Shown here one piece after another: positions 7,001 to 15,795 of a DNA stretch of 23,540 nt (position 1 is its first letter; each line of letters begins with the position of its first letter). The DNA is from CAYUST01 sp041908765 (GTDB lineage: Bacteria; Patescibacteriota; Gracilibacteria; Absconditabacterales; Absconditicoccaceae). A program made the translations under genes and the position numbers. A model generated the notes under the pieces. The model saw only the letters and a list, made by a program, of their open reading frames with translations. It was not told the DNA's origin and ran no database searches. The stretch spans positions 1 to 23,540 of the forward strand of contig JAYREU010000025.1 in NCBI GenBank assembly GCA_041908765.1. The letters are read 5' to 3'.

Positions 7001-9810
7001 GCTTGTGAGAACAAGATGCAGCCCTTGCCCAACAAAGAGATGCTCTCATTGCGGGTGGAGCATTACCGACAGACCCACGTGTCACAACGATAGATGCCCA
7101 GAGAAATACGCTTGCTACTCAGAGAGATGGCTTAGCAAATCAAGTCGCTAGCCTCCAAGATGAGCATGAAGTGATGGGTACGCACATTGATGATGCAAGG
7201 GAAGAAGAACAACAGGAGGCTCCTGGTGAAAGTCTCAATGAACGTTTTGCCTCTAGATTTAGTAATCTCAAAGGTGACTATAACGCCAAATTTGAAAATG
7301 GAACAGTACTCTTTTTGAGAGTGAGCGACTCCAAACGACCAGGTTATGGAAGTATTTGGGTCAAAGCCAAATTAGAAAATACTCAAGGACCTGGATCAAC
7401 GTATGATCTTGTCATCACGGGAGTCACTGAAGGTAGTGCAGGCGAACATCTAGGCAAAAGAATACCAAGAGAAAAATCTTCTGAAGACTTGGGCAAACTC
7501 ATAGCACAATCCAAGGGGGATATCTATAAATTTTCACCAAGCAATACACCTGCAGACCTCCATACTTACATCACTTCTAAATTGGACAGTTCTCAGAGTA
7601 AGGTGAGTGATTTCAAATCATCATGGAATGCAGACAATGTAAATGCAAAACGAGAGAAAAAAACATTTACCGGAGGTAAAGAACAATGGGCTCCTATCAC
7701 GTACGTGGGGAGGACATATGAGAAACACACGAAGGATGTGCCTGATCCCTACTTTTATGCGGTAGAACAATCTGGAAATACCGTCAGAGTTACAAGCATA
7801 AGCGATAATACCACTCAGCTCATGGATCTCGATTCGTATATGATGTTCTTGATCGACAAGCAATTGATGCCATTCACCGATGCAGAGTATCAAGGGTGGT
7901 GAAAAAAGGCTGAAGCACGTGAGAGAAGAAGTAGTCATTGGACAGATTACTTTGTCAGTCGAAAAGTGTTGAAAAGTGCGATAGGGAAATTCCCTGCTGC
8001 CTACAAACACAAGATGGAACAAGAATCCAAATTTCAGTCCGCTATTCTCTATTATAGATTTGCCAAATGATTGTGATCATTGGGATTTGATAATGTTGAT
8101 CTCTTCCACATCAGTGAAGTATTAGCAGATGCTGAAGGTGAACTGGATACCAATATTTCCCAGGTTATCAAAGGATATCAGGACCGTATCGGTCGTGTGG
8201 GAGAAGGTGATAATTCAGTTCATGGAGCCAAGACGTCTGAACTGATCAAGAGAGAAATATTTAGTAATTATTCTGAGAAAACGCAGTTTAGACAAAAAGC
8301 GGCTGGCTACCTGCTCTATGCCCTCAACAATGGAGGCGCCTATTTTAGAAAACTTGCTGACTACGCACATCAAGGCAAGTGGGTCGAGGCAATCTTGGGC
8401 AAACAACAACATGCCATATTCATGCAAGAGAACAAAGAACTCATCGATAGAGTCAGGAGTAATCCCAAGCCTTCTGATGCTGATTTGGATTTAGTGGCAA
8501 AAAAAGAGTTGTGGTATATAGCTAAAGAGACACAAGAAAAGGAATATTTAGAGATTTTTGGAACAAAGTTTGGTAGGACAGTTGAATCCAATGCAAGTGA
8601 CCTGGGGCAAGTAAGTAAAGCAGGTGATGTAGCTAAATGACTTGCAAATAGCAATATTTACGAAATATATGAAGCTTTTAGGTTTGGTGGTATCTGAAAT
8701 ATGACACCCAAAACTGCACTGGGAGCACTCCAGGCTATGGCAGACAAAGTAGATGACGCAACGACGTATAGCCTCTTTTATAAATCTATGGTTCAACTCA
8801 TGGCGAGTGGCTTCATGACCTCGCTCAATGCAACCGGGAGAGGTGTCGTCACCGAACTTGCCAGAAGACGTGGTATCCCACTAGGACTTTTGGTAGGAGA
8901 CCCGTTGCATCCCTACAAGACGATCACCTTGCTCGATGCAATTGCCAATGCAGAGAAATGACAAGGCATGTCGACACTAAGTAGTATAGTGAGTAAGAAA
9001 GTGCCTGAGCGAAAAAATATTAACGCAGGCAATTTCGTGAAATCACAAGGTAATGTCATGGATGCAATCGATATACGATGGAATCAGAACGGCTATACTG
9101 CTATGGAGGCACTCAACTACAAAAATGCGCGTCTTTTCGAAGCACAAGAACATGCTACGGATGAGCAAAAGTCCGTGATTGATGACTACATGAATAATGC
9201 AGTATTCAACTGATATCTGGATCGTGGAGCATCAGGGAGAGATATTGATGGTCAGTCACCTTTCATGGAGAATGGTATTTGGAATATATCCCCAGGACTC
9301 TTTCAAGACATTCTGATGAGAACAGAGTGAGTATCTGGTGAGTTTAGATCTCCTGCTGCCCATGAATTGCGACAACAGGTAGGTAGTATGCTCCAGCAGT
9401 TTGATGGACTCTTGAGTCAAACACAATCGTACGAACAAAAGAAGAAAATAATACAATTCCTCCTCAAGAAGTTCAAAATCTATTTCGGCAATAGCTTCAA
9501 CAAAAAAGACTATGATGGTCTTGAATGAGCTTTCGTTGATATGAAATCTGAATCTGATAGAAAATGAATTGGATACGAAAGTATTATTAGACACAAGATT
9601 TTGGGTGAGCCTATGATGGGCACAAGAAAGAAGACAGTGAAAGATAGGATTGTTGATGAATATGGGGTAATTCAACAAAAAGGAAGAAAAGTGTTTGGAG
9701 ATCCTATCGTCGAAGAAACCGTTGGTACTATGGTCGATCTTTTTGAGACCCATCTCTGAGCTATGTCGAGGGAGGAGAGGTCAGACATCGTCCACAGAGT
9801 GTTCTCGTAG
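4078..9810 (+). CDS. Giant uncharacterised protein, about 1,910 residues
   Basis: One continuous frame from ATG 4078 to TAG 9808, interrupted only by 19 TGA codons (4519, 4603, 5089, 5899, 6343, 6493, 6568, 7006, 7900, 8068, 8074, 8638, 8695, 8959, 9211, 9328, 9526, 9565, 9757), all read as Gly. I do not recognise a family. No signal peptide or transmembrane helix is obvious, so it looks soluble. The first 350 residues are Gln- and Thr-rich and mostly helical. Residues about 830-1030 are a long charged coiled-coil-like stretch (repeated Arg/Glu/Gln/Ala, for example RARIRERERELTARYG). Residues about 1055-1275 look beta-rich, with two similar segments (VLFLRVSDS...YDLVITGV and PITYVGRTY...VRVTSISD). 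The rest is helical. It has its own promoter and stands alone between a divergent glycosyltransferase and mscS. A structural or surface-machinery role would be a guess. Confidence 0.85.
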
Positions 9811-9832
9811 GTCGTTTTTGTAGGCTATTTTT

Positions 9833-9861
9833 TTGCATTTTCAGGGGGTTTAGACTATACT
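9833..9861 (+). promoter_or_regulatory. Promoter of mscS, nested in a terminator-like hairpin
   Basis: TTGCAT at 9833-9838 and TATACT at 9856-9861 are 17 bases apart, giving a leader of about 30 bases before ATG 9898. The -10 box lies inside the loop of the GGGG/CCCC hairpin at 9845-9879. Confidence 0.6.
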
Positions 9862-9879
9862 TAGACTAGCCCCTTTTTT
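9845..9879 (+). terminator. Terminator-like hairpin after the giant gene
   Basis: GGGG (9845-9848) and TAG (9851-9853) can pair with CTA (9866-9868) and CCCC (9870-9873), followed by six T (9874-9879). It could end the upstream 5.7-kb transcript, while its loop provides the -10 box for mscS. Confidence 0.5.
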
Positions 9880-9897
9880 GTATCATAGCAATCGTAC

Positions 9898-10842
9898 ATG
9901 GCAGCATCTAGTGCATTAGCGAATGAATCCGTCAAAACGACCCAAGACTCGTTGTTTTTTGGTATGGGATCTTGGAATGAGATGTGGTTTTTCTTCATCA
10001 AACTCTTGGTGGCAATTCTCGTAGTTGGACTGATGGTCGTAGCGGCAAAGTTGGTCGCGAAGTTGGTAAGTAGAAGAATTCAAGAAAACAGCATCGTGAG
10101 CGATGAGTATACTCAGAAAGTAAGTATGTTGATCAGCAATGTGATTTACTATACCTTGCTCGTCTTTGCTATTCTCGTGGGATTCAAGATTATAGGACTC
10201 GATTTTAGCTTGATTGTGTGAGGTATCTCGTTCGGTATCTGATTTGCTTTCAAGGAAATTTTTGGCAATATGATTGCCGGTATTCTCGTCTTGACCAACA
10301 AGGAGTTCAAGCTTGGTGATATCATCCAGATAGATGAAGATGAAAAATATTTTGGAAGAATCGAAGAAATTACTATCAGATATACGGTGATCAGAACCTT
10401 GGATTTGAGAAAGGTTATTGTTCCCAATCTCACGTTGATTACCAAACCCGTCAGAACGTTTGACTCTGAAGATATGATTAGATTGACTATCAAGATGAGT
10501 GTTCACTATAATACTCCTTTGCCACGGGCATTGGACGTGATCAAGGATGCAGTAAATACGGTGCCTTGTGTCAAGGAACCAAGTCATACCAGAGTGCATA
10601 TCCACACTATGGCTGATAGTGGCATCAACTTATTGATCTTCTTTTACTTCGATCCCAAGGCGGGTATGCTCAGGAGATCAGCGAAGAGCAAAGTCATGCA
10701 AGCAGTACTCAAGGCATGCCAAGATAACAAGATTCAAATTCCTTATCCACATTTGGCCGTCACGGTCGATCACAACGACAAAGACTTGATTGGGACGGCG
10801 TTGTATGTGGCGAAAGAAGCAAATAATCAAATAGACAAATAA
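9898..10842 (+). CDS. mscS: Small-conductance mechanosensitive channel, MscS family
   Basis: A membrane channel that opens under membrane tension to release solutes in osmotic downshock. It has 314 residues. A short N-terminal segment is followed by transmembrane helices at about 29-55 and 77-105. The pore helix and signature are GGISFGIGFAFKEIFGNMIA, then GILVLTNKEFKLGD. The Gly108 and Gly115 codons in this segment are TGA (10219 and 10240). They sit in the Gly/Ala-packed TM3 helix, where the family requires small residues, which is strong evidence for UGA=Gly. The downstream beta domain (about 140-200, GDIIQIDEDEKYFGRIEEIT) and the alpha-beta C-terminal domain are complete to TAA 10840. It is shorter at the N-terminus than multi-helix MscK types. 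The family call is very secure. Confidence 0.93.
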
Positions 10843-10847
10843 CCAAA

Positions 10848-10923
10848 TGGAATCTAGAAACCAGAATCTAGAAACCAGACTCCAGAAACCAGAAACCAGA
10901 AACTAGAAACCAGAAACCAAAAA
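10848..10923. repeat. Tandem 7-bp repeat (AGAAACC)
   Basis: About nine imperfect copies of a 7-base unit, CAGAAAC or CTAGAAAC in register, follow the mscS stop codon. Some units are expanded to CAGAATCTAGAAAC or CAGACTC. It contains no ORF. Confidence 0.85.
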
Positions 10924-10966
10924 CCAGACACTTATGTCTGGAGTCTAAATTCTGGAATCTTTTTTC
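10924..10966 (+). terminator. Hairpin plus T-rich tail after mscS
   Basis: CCAGAC (10924-10929) pairs with GTCTGG (10936-10941). Alternatively TCTGGAGTC (10937-10945) pairs with GACTCCAGA inside the tandem repeat (10878-10886). The segment ends in a T run at 10960-10965, so it can serve as the mscS terminator. The alternative pairing involves the repeat itself. Confidence 0.55.
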
Positions 10967-10976
10967 TTAAATATAG

Positions 10977-11780
10977 TTATACGTTAAAATACGAATGATA
11001 ATACCACGTAGTTTTGAAAATGGGTTCACCAGAAATATCAATTCCCAGTTCATCCAAAAATTTGAGAAGATGCTTTTGTGATTTTTCCCCGTAGATCTCT
11101 GTTTTGGCAGAGAGTTCATGCAGTTTGTCTCACAGCAAACGGGGAAGTCTCCATTCTTCGAGGGTAATGCTTGAGAACTCTTTGAAGGAGATATCAAACT
11201 TACATGCATTAGATTCAATAGGAATACCGTATTTGAGCTCTTTGAGATTTACTTTGGGAGCTAATTCTTTGAGTAGTCTTTTTTGTTCAGGACTGAGATA
11301 GTCTTCGGGATTCGAGAAAAACGTAAACGAAGGACTGATATTTTTATAAAAATACTTGAGTGCAAAACTCCATTGTATGTCTTTTCCAAGGAGTCCATCA
11401 CCATCAATTTTGAGCATATGATTCGGTACGCTCGCATATTCTTTCCTGATATGTTCGATCGTATATTTTGGACTGTGTCTGACTTTGATCACCGATTCAA
11501 GAAACTCGTTGTTCCAACGAAATCTAATGAGTACTTTGCCTGAGTGAAGGACATCGAGATCAGGAGTATCTGCGAAGTAGACGATTCTTTGATTCAATGC
11601 AAAATTTATGAACTTGGTTTTTTCATTGAGACGTGCAAGTGCATCTTCGAATACCTTGCTTGTGATCTTTACTTTGAGCTCGACGGGGTAGCCAATCATA
11701 ATGCCAGTGGAGAATAAAGAAACAACTTCCACATCCTGAGTATATGGAGAATAGCTCTTTTTTGCAAATTTCAGCTTCAC
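10977..11780 (-). CDS. CYTH-like (triphosphate tunnel) domain protein
   Basis: A 267-residue protein from GTG 11780 to TAA 10977. The single TGA (11130) gives Gly217. CYTH-type features are PVELKVKIT (residues 32-40, matching ExExK without the first Glu), YFADTPDLDVLHSGKVLIRF (about 68-87) and VIKVRHS (about 96-102). CYTH enzymes hydrolyse or form triphosphates in a beta tunnel lined by such Glu, Arg and Lys residues. The degenerate ExExK makes catalytic activity doubtful. The C-terminal third (KRLLKELAPKVNLKEL onward) is helical. A start at the internal Met28 (MIGYPVELKV) is possible, because CYTH domains usually begin right at the motif. It diverges from dnaK across the CIRCE region. The fold assignment is tentative. 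Confidence 0.5.
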
Positions 11781-11851
11781 AAAACCTTTTAGGGTAAAAG
11801 TGACTAAAAATAAACCTTTTTAGTAGTTTACTTACCTTTAAAATTAATTTA

Positions 11852-11878
11852 ATAGCACCAATATAAAAAAAGTGCTAA
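11852..11878. promoter_or_regulatory. CIRCE-like HrcA operator 1
   Basis: The CIRCE consensus is TTAGCACTC-N9-GAGTGCTAA. Here ATAGCACCA, nine bases, then AAGTGCTAA occur with exactly the 27-base CIRCE geometry. TAGCAC and GTGCTA match fully. It lies just upstream of the dnaK -35 box, in the divergent gap shared with the CYTH-like gene. Confidence 0.75.
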
Positions 11879-11884
11879 AAAAAC

Positions 11885-11912
11885 TTGCAAATAAATGTAG
11901 CATGTGTATACT
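11885..11912 (+). promoter_or_regulatory. dnaK promoter
   Basis: TTGCAA at 11885-11890 and TATACT at 11907-11912 are 16 bases apart. The -10 box sits in the centre of the second CIRCE-like element. The leader is about 55 bases. Confidence 0.7.
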
Positions 11913-11923
11913 CTATGTGCTAT
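11897..11923. promoter_or_regulatory. CIRCE-like HrcA operator 2, centred on the -10 box
   Basis: GTAGCATGT, nine bases, then ATGTGCTAT. TAGCA and TGCTA are spaced exactly as in CIRCE and in operator 1, with weaker flanks. Bound repressor would cover the -10 box directly. Operator centres are 45 bases apart. Confidence 0.6.
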
Positions 11924-11975
11924 AGTCCTTTGAGGGCACTACCATAGTCACTTTTATTCTTTTATAGATACAAAT

Positions 11976-13880
11976 ATGGGAAAAATTATCGGTATAGATT
12001 TGGGAACAACGAATTCTTGTTTTGCGTATATGCTATGAGACAAAGCAGAAGTAATTGCAAATGCTGAAGGAGAAAGAACAACTCCGTCAGTAGCATATAT
12101 CAAAAAAGACGAACTGATGGTTGGTAATCTTGCCAAGAGAAAGGCGGTCTTGGAGCCCAAGAATGTCATTTTCGAAGCAAAAAGATTTATTGGGCGCAAG
12201 TGGTCTGAGGTGCAAGATGAGATCAAGCACGCGCCATTTGAAGTGAAACAGGGCACAGATGGAGGCATTATCATGGTCATTGATGGCAAAGAATACAAAC
12301 CAGAGCAAATCGCTGCATTTGTCCTCCAAAAGATCAAGCAAGATGCAGAGAAATTTTTGGGGCAACCCGTCACAGCTGCGGTAATTACCGTACCTGCCTA
12401 CTTCAATGATTCACAAAGAAACGCTACCAAAGTAGCAGGAGAAATTGCTGGTCTTAGCGTCGAGCGTATAATCAACGAGCCTACTGCTGCAGCGCTTGCC
12501 TACGGAGTTGGTAAAAATAAAGATGAAAAAATCGCAGTCTTTGATCTTGGTGGAGGTACATTTGATATCACGATCTTGGAAATTAGTGCTGAAGGAACCT
12601 TTCAAGTATTAGCAACATCTGGTGATACGCGTTTGGGAGGTGCAGATATTGATCAGAAAATTATGGAATGGTTGCTTGCTGGTTTCAAAGCCAAAGAAGG
12701 TATCGACCTCAGCACCAATGCTATGGCGCTCCAAAGACTCAAAGAGGAAGCTGAGAAAGCAAAGAAACAACTTTCTCAAGCAGATGAAGTAGAAATTACT
12801 ATCCCCTTTATTGCGCAAGGCAGTGATGGGCAACCCAAGAATATCCAAGAAACACTTTCAAGGTCTCGCTTTGAGCAGATGATTAGTGACTTAGTTGAGA
12901 GAACGAAGAAACCTGTTTTGGATGCACTTCGTGATGCAAAACTTTCTCCTTCAGCAATCGATGAGGTTATTTTGGTCGGTGGTTCTACAAGAGTACCGCT
13001 CGTGATCAAAACGGTTGCAGACCTCTTTGGTAAACAGCCCAAAGCTACCGTCAATCCAGATGAAGCTGTCGCAGTAGGTGCAGCTATCCAAGGTGGTATT
13101 CTCCAGGGTGATGTCAAAGATATCTTGTTGCTCGACGTGACACCATTGAGTCTCGGAGTAGAAGTTGAGGGTAGATTGGTTGATGTAGTTATTCCACGTA
13201 ATTCGACAATCCCAGCGAAGAAGAACAAGACATACACTACCGCAGCGGACAATCAGCCAGCAGTGACTATTCATGTCTTACAAGGTGAGAGACCCATGGC
13301 TGCTGACAATAAATCACTTGGGCAGTTCAACTTGGATGGCATTCCTGCTCTTAGGAGAGGTGAGCCACAAATTGAAGTAACGTTTGATATCGATGCAAAT
13401 GGTATTCTCCACGTCTCAGCCAAAGAAAAAACTACTGGCAAAGAACAAAAAGTAGTTATTCAAGGAGCTACCGGTTTGAGTGATGAAGAGATCGAAAAAG
13501 CACAAGCAGAGGCGCAAAACTTTGCTGAGGAAGACAAGAAAAAGAAAGAACTTATCGAAACCAAAAATAGAATGGATGCTATGGGCTACCAAGTCGAGAA
13601 ATTCCTTGACGAGGCCAAGACACATGCTGAGAAAGATGCTGCCAAAGCCCTAGCCGAAGAAGATAAAACCAAACTCGAAGGATTCGTCACTGAAGTCAAA
13701 AATCTCAAGGCCAAAGAAGACGTCACCAAAGAAGAAATGGAAGCAGTCATGAAAGATATCGAAAACTCGCTCACCGCCATGTACCAAAAATATGGTGGCA
13801 CGCGAAATAGCGATGCTAAGACAGAAAATCCTGGCGAGAACGTGATCGATGCTGATAGCCCAACTTCCACGACGTCATAA
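11976..13880 (+). CDS. dnaK: Molecular chaperone DnaK (Hsp70)
   Basis: An ATP-dependent chaperone of 634 residues. The ATPase domain begins MGKIIGIDLGTTNSCFAYML. Gly21 is encoded by the only TGA (12036), and without it the start would be misplaced at 12117 and the phosphate-1 loop lost. Further signatures are INEPTAAALAYG, FDLGGGTFDITI and VILVGGSTRVP. The substrate-binding domain starts near LLLDVTPLSLGVE, and the helical lid follows NRMDAMGYQVEKF. The C-terminus ends VIDADSPTSTTS in place of the usual acidic EEV-type tail after V-D-A. grpE and dnaJ are not adjacent. Two CIRCE-like operators at the promoter predict HrcA control and heat induction. The very low UGA use suits a highly expressed gene. 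Confidence 0.98.
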
Positions 13881-13896
13881 ACATCGTAGCGCTATA

Positions 13897-13942
13897 CTAA
13901 TACATTGATAACATAGTCTAAAAGTTTGTATCAATGTATTAG
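13897..13942. repeat. Perfect 14-bp inverted repeat A downstream of dnaK
   Basis: CTAATACATTGATA (13897-13910) pairs perfectly with TATCAATGTATTAG (13929-13942) around an 18-base loop. It abuts inverted repeat B with no spacer. Confidence 0.9.
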
Positions 13943-13997
13943 CTAATCTATTGAGATATCGATGAATAAAATGCTGACTATGATACCAATAGATTAG
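13943..13997. repeat. Inverted repeat B, relative of repeat A
   Basis: CTAATCTATTG (13943-13953) pairs with CAATAGATTAG (13987-13997), and TATC (13957-13960) with GATA (13982-13985). Its arms resemble those of repeat A with compensating changes. The loop sequence GACTATG (13976-13982) is complementary to CATAGTC (13912-13918) in loop A. Confidence 0.85.
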
Positions 13998-14008
13998 TAA
14001 AAATGCAA

Positions 14009-14035
14009 AACACTCTCTTTTGAGGGTGTTTTTTT
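14009..14035 (+). terminator. dnaK terminator
   Basis: ACACTCTC pairs with GAGGGTGT across a TTTT loop and runs into seven T. It is the first canonical terminator after dnaK, 3' of inverted repeats A and B, so both repeats would be in the dnaK transcript. Confidence 0.8.
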
Positions 14036-14055
14036 GTGCTTTGGAGAGCCAAAAT

Positions 14056-14084
14056 TTGCTATTTTTGGGCAAGGCAGATATACT
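14056..14084 (+). promoter_or_regulatory. Promoter of the gene at 14110
   Basis: TTGCTA at 14056-14061 and TATACT at 14079-14084 are 17 bases apart. The leader is only about 20 bases. Confidence 0.65.
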
Positions 14085-14109
14085 GAGAGTGTTTAGTATT
14101 GCCTAGCTT

Positions 14110-15198
14110 ATGGAAGAATTTCCGCCTCGCAACAACGAACGCGATAAACGTAATTATGTAGAGACCCCGCAAGCGCAAGAATTGAAGGCATATTTTGATG
14201 AACTTACCAAGAAAAATAACCTTACAGAGCAGTTACCGCTTCCTGAAGTTGGTGCGTTGACACATGAGATTATGCAAGAAGCAATTATAGTGGATAGAGC
14301 ACATTTGTTGGCGAAATATCCCGCATTGAAAGATATTACCGAAGCCAAAAAGTTCAAGCAAGACCTCAATACATATATTGCCTATATCAACCAACAGTGG
14401 GGTCAAAATATTCCTTTGCCCAAACAAGAAGCAACCATAGGAGAAACCACCTGGAAAATGTATAGAACGGCACGTAGATATATCTATGCACAGCAGTGGA
14501 AAAAAGAACATCTTGAGCCAAAGGACTCAGAGGAAACTCCTCCTGATCCCTATCTGCTCAAATCATTTCCCAAAGATACTGTGCGTCGTGTAGACTCCCT
14601 GCGCATCAAAGCACCTATTCTAGAGGGGGCGCAATGTGCAAAATGAGTCCGTTTGTATGCACAAAAACTGGGCGTCAAAGAAGAGGATTATAGAGAACTC
14701 GTTCAGTGAATTGATGCGAGAGACCAGGTGAGAGCTTTGGATACGGCTGGACGTCTTCAGGGCTTTCCTTGGTCGTGATTGTTGGAAGATGCAAAAACAC
14801 CTGAGTTGCTTGCTCGTTATATTGAGCTCCTCAAAAGTGCGTTGTATGAGAGGTTTACCAAGGAACCACCCTCGGACGATTTGCGTTCCGTCTGTATCCC
14901 GCTGTATTCTGATTCAAATATTACTCCATCGACGGATGGATGGCATGTATGACTCGTGTATATTAATATGCAAGGAGATTTGGAAGTATCTGACTATACT
15001 TGTCCACCCGAAGTTCACAAAAATGGCAAACAAAATTGACCTATTGCACTTGAGACCTATGTCAAATATATGGTGACTCAAAGAAGGCAAAGTAGCTTTC
15101 ATGAGGGTAATTTTCTCCTGCCAGATACGCCTTTGTATCTCAAAGTAAAATCTCCCTTAGCTCAAAAAACTCCGACCAACCCTCCCCAAAATAGTTAA
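14110..15198 (+). CDS. Uncharacterised soluble protein
   Basis: A 362-residue protein of no family I recognise, from ATG 14110 to TAA 15196, with TGA at 14644, 14707, 14776, 14950 and 15037 read as Gly (residues 179, 200, 223, 281 and 310). It has no signal peptide or membrane helix. The N-terminal half is charged and mostly helical (RDKRNYVETPQAQELKAYF, then helices to about 160). The C-terminal half has a more mixed composition with likely strands (SVCIPLYSDSN, GWHVGLVYINMQGDLEVSD) and ends in a Pro-rich tail (TPTNPPQNS). It has its own TTGC-type promoter and stands alone between dnaK and the VirB2-like pair. Possibly specific to code-25 lineages; function unknown. Confidence 0.8.
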
Positions 15199-15261
15199 TC
15201 CCCTCAAAAATCACTTTTCACGTCCTTGGCAAGACATAATCGAGCAAATACTAGCCTACAT

Positions 15262-15290
15262 TTGTGCTTTTTGGCTTCCTTGTATACAAT
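15262..15290 (+). promoter_or_regulatory. Promoter giving a probable leaderless mRNA
   Basis: TTGTGC at 15262-15267 and TACAAT at 15285-15290 are 17 bases apart. The ATG begins at 15295, only 4 bases after the -10 box, so transcription would start at or next to the start codon. Confidence 0.55.
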
Positions 15291-15294
15291 AAAT

Positions 15295-15795
15295 ATGTTT
15301 ATATTAGGCATATTGGAGATGGTGGGGATCAAACTCTTATTCAAAATATTCTTGAGCTGTATGAGCGGAGTGCTGGTCAGTGTGTCCTTGGCACAAGATT
15401 GGTGAATCTATGACCAAAATACGCAACCTATTGAAATAGTGGATAAAATTGTGCAACAAGAGAATGCATCCACCAAAGTCATCACTACCAAGTTGGATGA
15501 TGTGCAACAGAATGGAACTTTTGGAGCAGAAAACAAAATATCTGGCGTATTGGATAGCGTGAGAATAAATTTGGCAAACTATCTAGAATGGTTTGTCTTT
15601 ATAGGATTGACCGTAGCGGTGTTGTTGATTATTTATAATGGACTGCAGTTGGTGATGAATCCTGTTTCGGGAGATGATCTCAAGAAAGTCCAAAAAAGAC
15701 TTTTGTATATTATCGTAGGTGTATTGATGATGACAGGGTTCTATTTCGTCCTCAAAGTGCTCCTCAATATCTTTACTACCGTGGTTGCTTGATAA
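15295..15795 (+). CDS. VirB2/TrbC-like small membrane protein with signal peptide
   Basis: A 166-residue protein from ATG 15295 to TAA 15793. TGA 15403 and TGA 15790 are read as Gly; the second is the last sense codon, directly before TAA. The N-terminus is a signal peptide (basic, then hydrophobic, ending VSVSLAQDW, with cleavage likely after SLA). A polar, Gln/Asn/Thr-rich segment precedes two hydrophobic helices (about residues 98-122 and 137-160) separated by NPVSGDDLKKVQKR. This Pro-x(3)-Asp loop with Lys/Arg between two helices is typical of VirB2/TrbC-type pilin-like proteins, common in CPR genomes next to pili or secretion genes. Its stop overlaps the start of the next gene by one base (TAATG), so the two are translationally coupled. 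Confidence 0.75.

Noticed and set aside
4128..9753. Many minus-strand and alternative-frame ORFs inside the giant gene
   Set aside because: They are shadows: the frame-1 reading is continuous from 4078 to 9810 with UGA=Gly, while the others overlap each other and show biased, unprotein-like composition.
12117..13880. dnaK starting at the internal ATG 12117
   Set aside because: The DnaK N-terminus GIDLGTTNS lies upstream in the same frame; TGA 12036 is Gly, so the true start is 11976.
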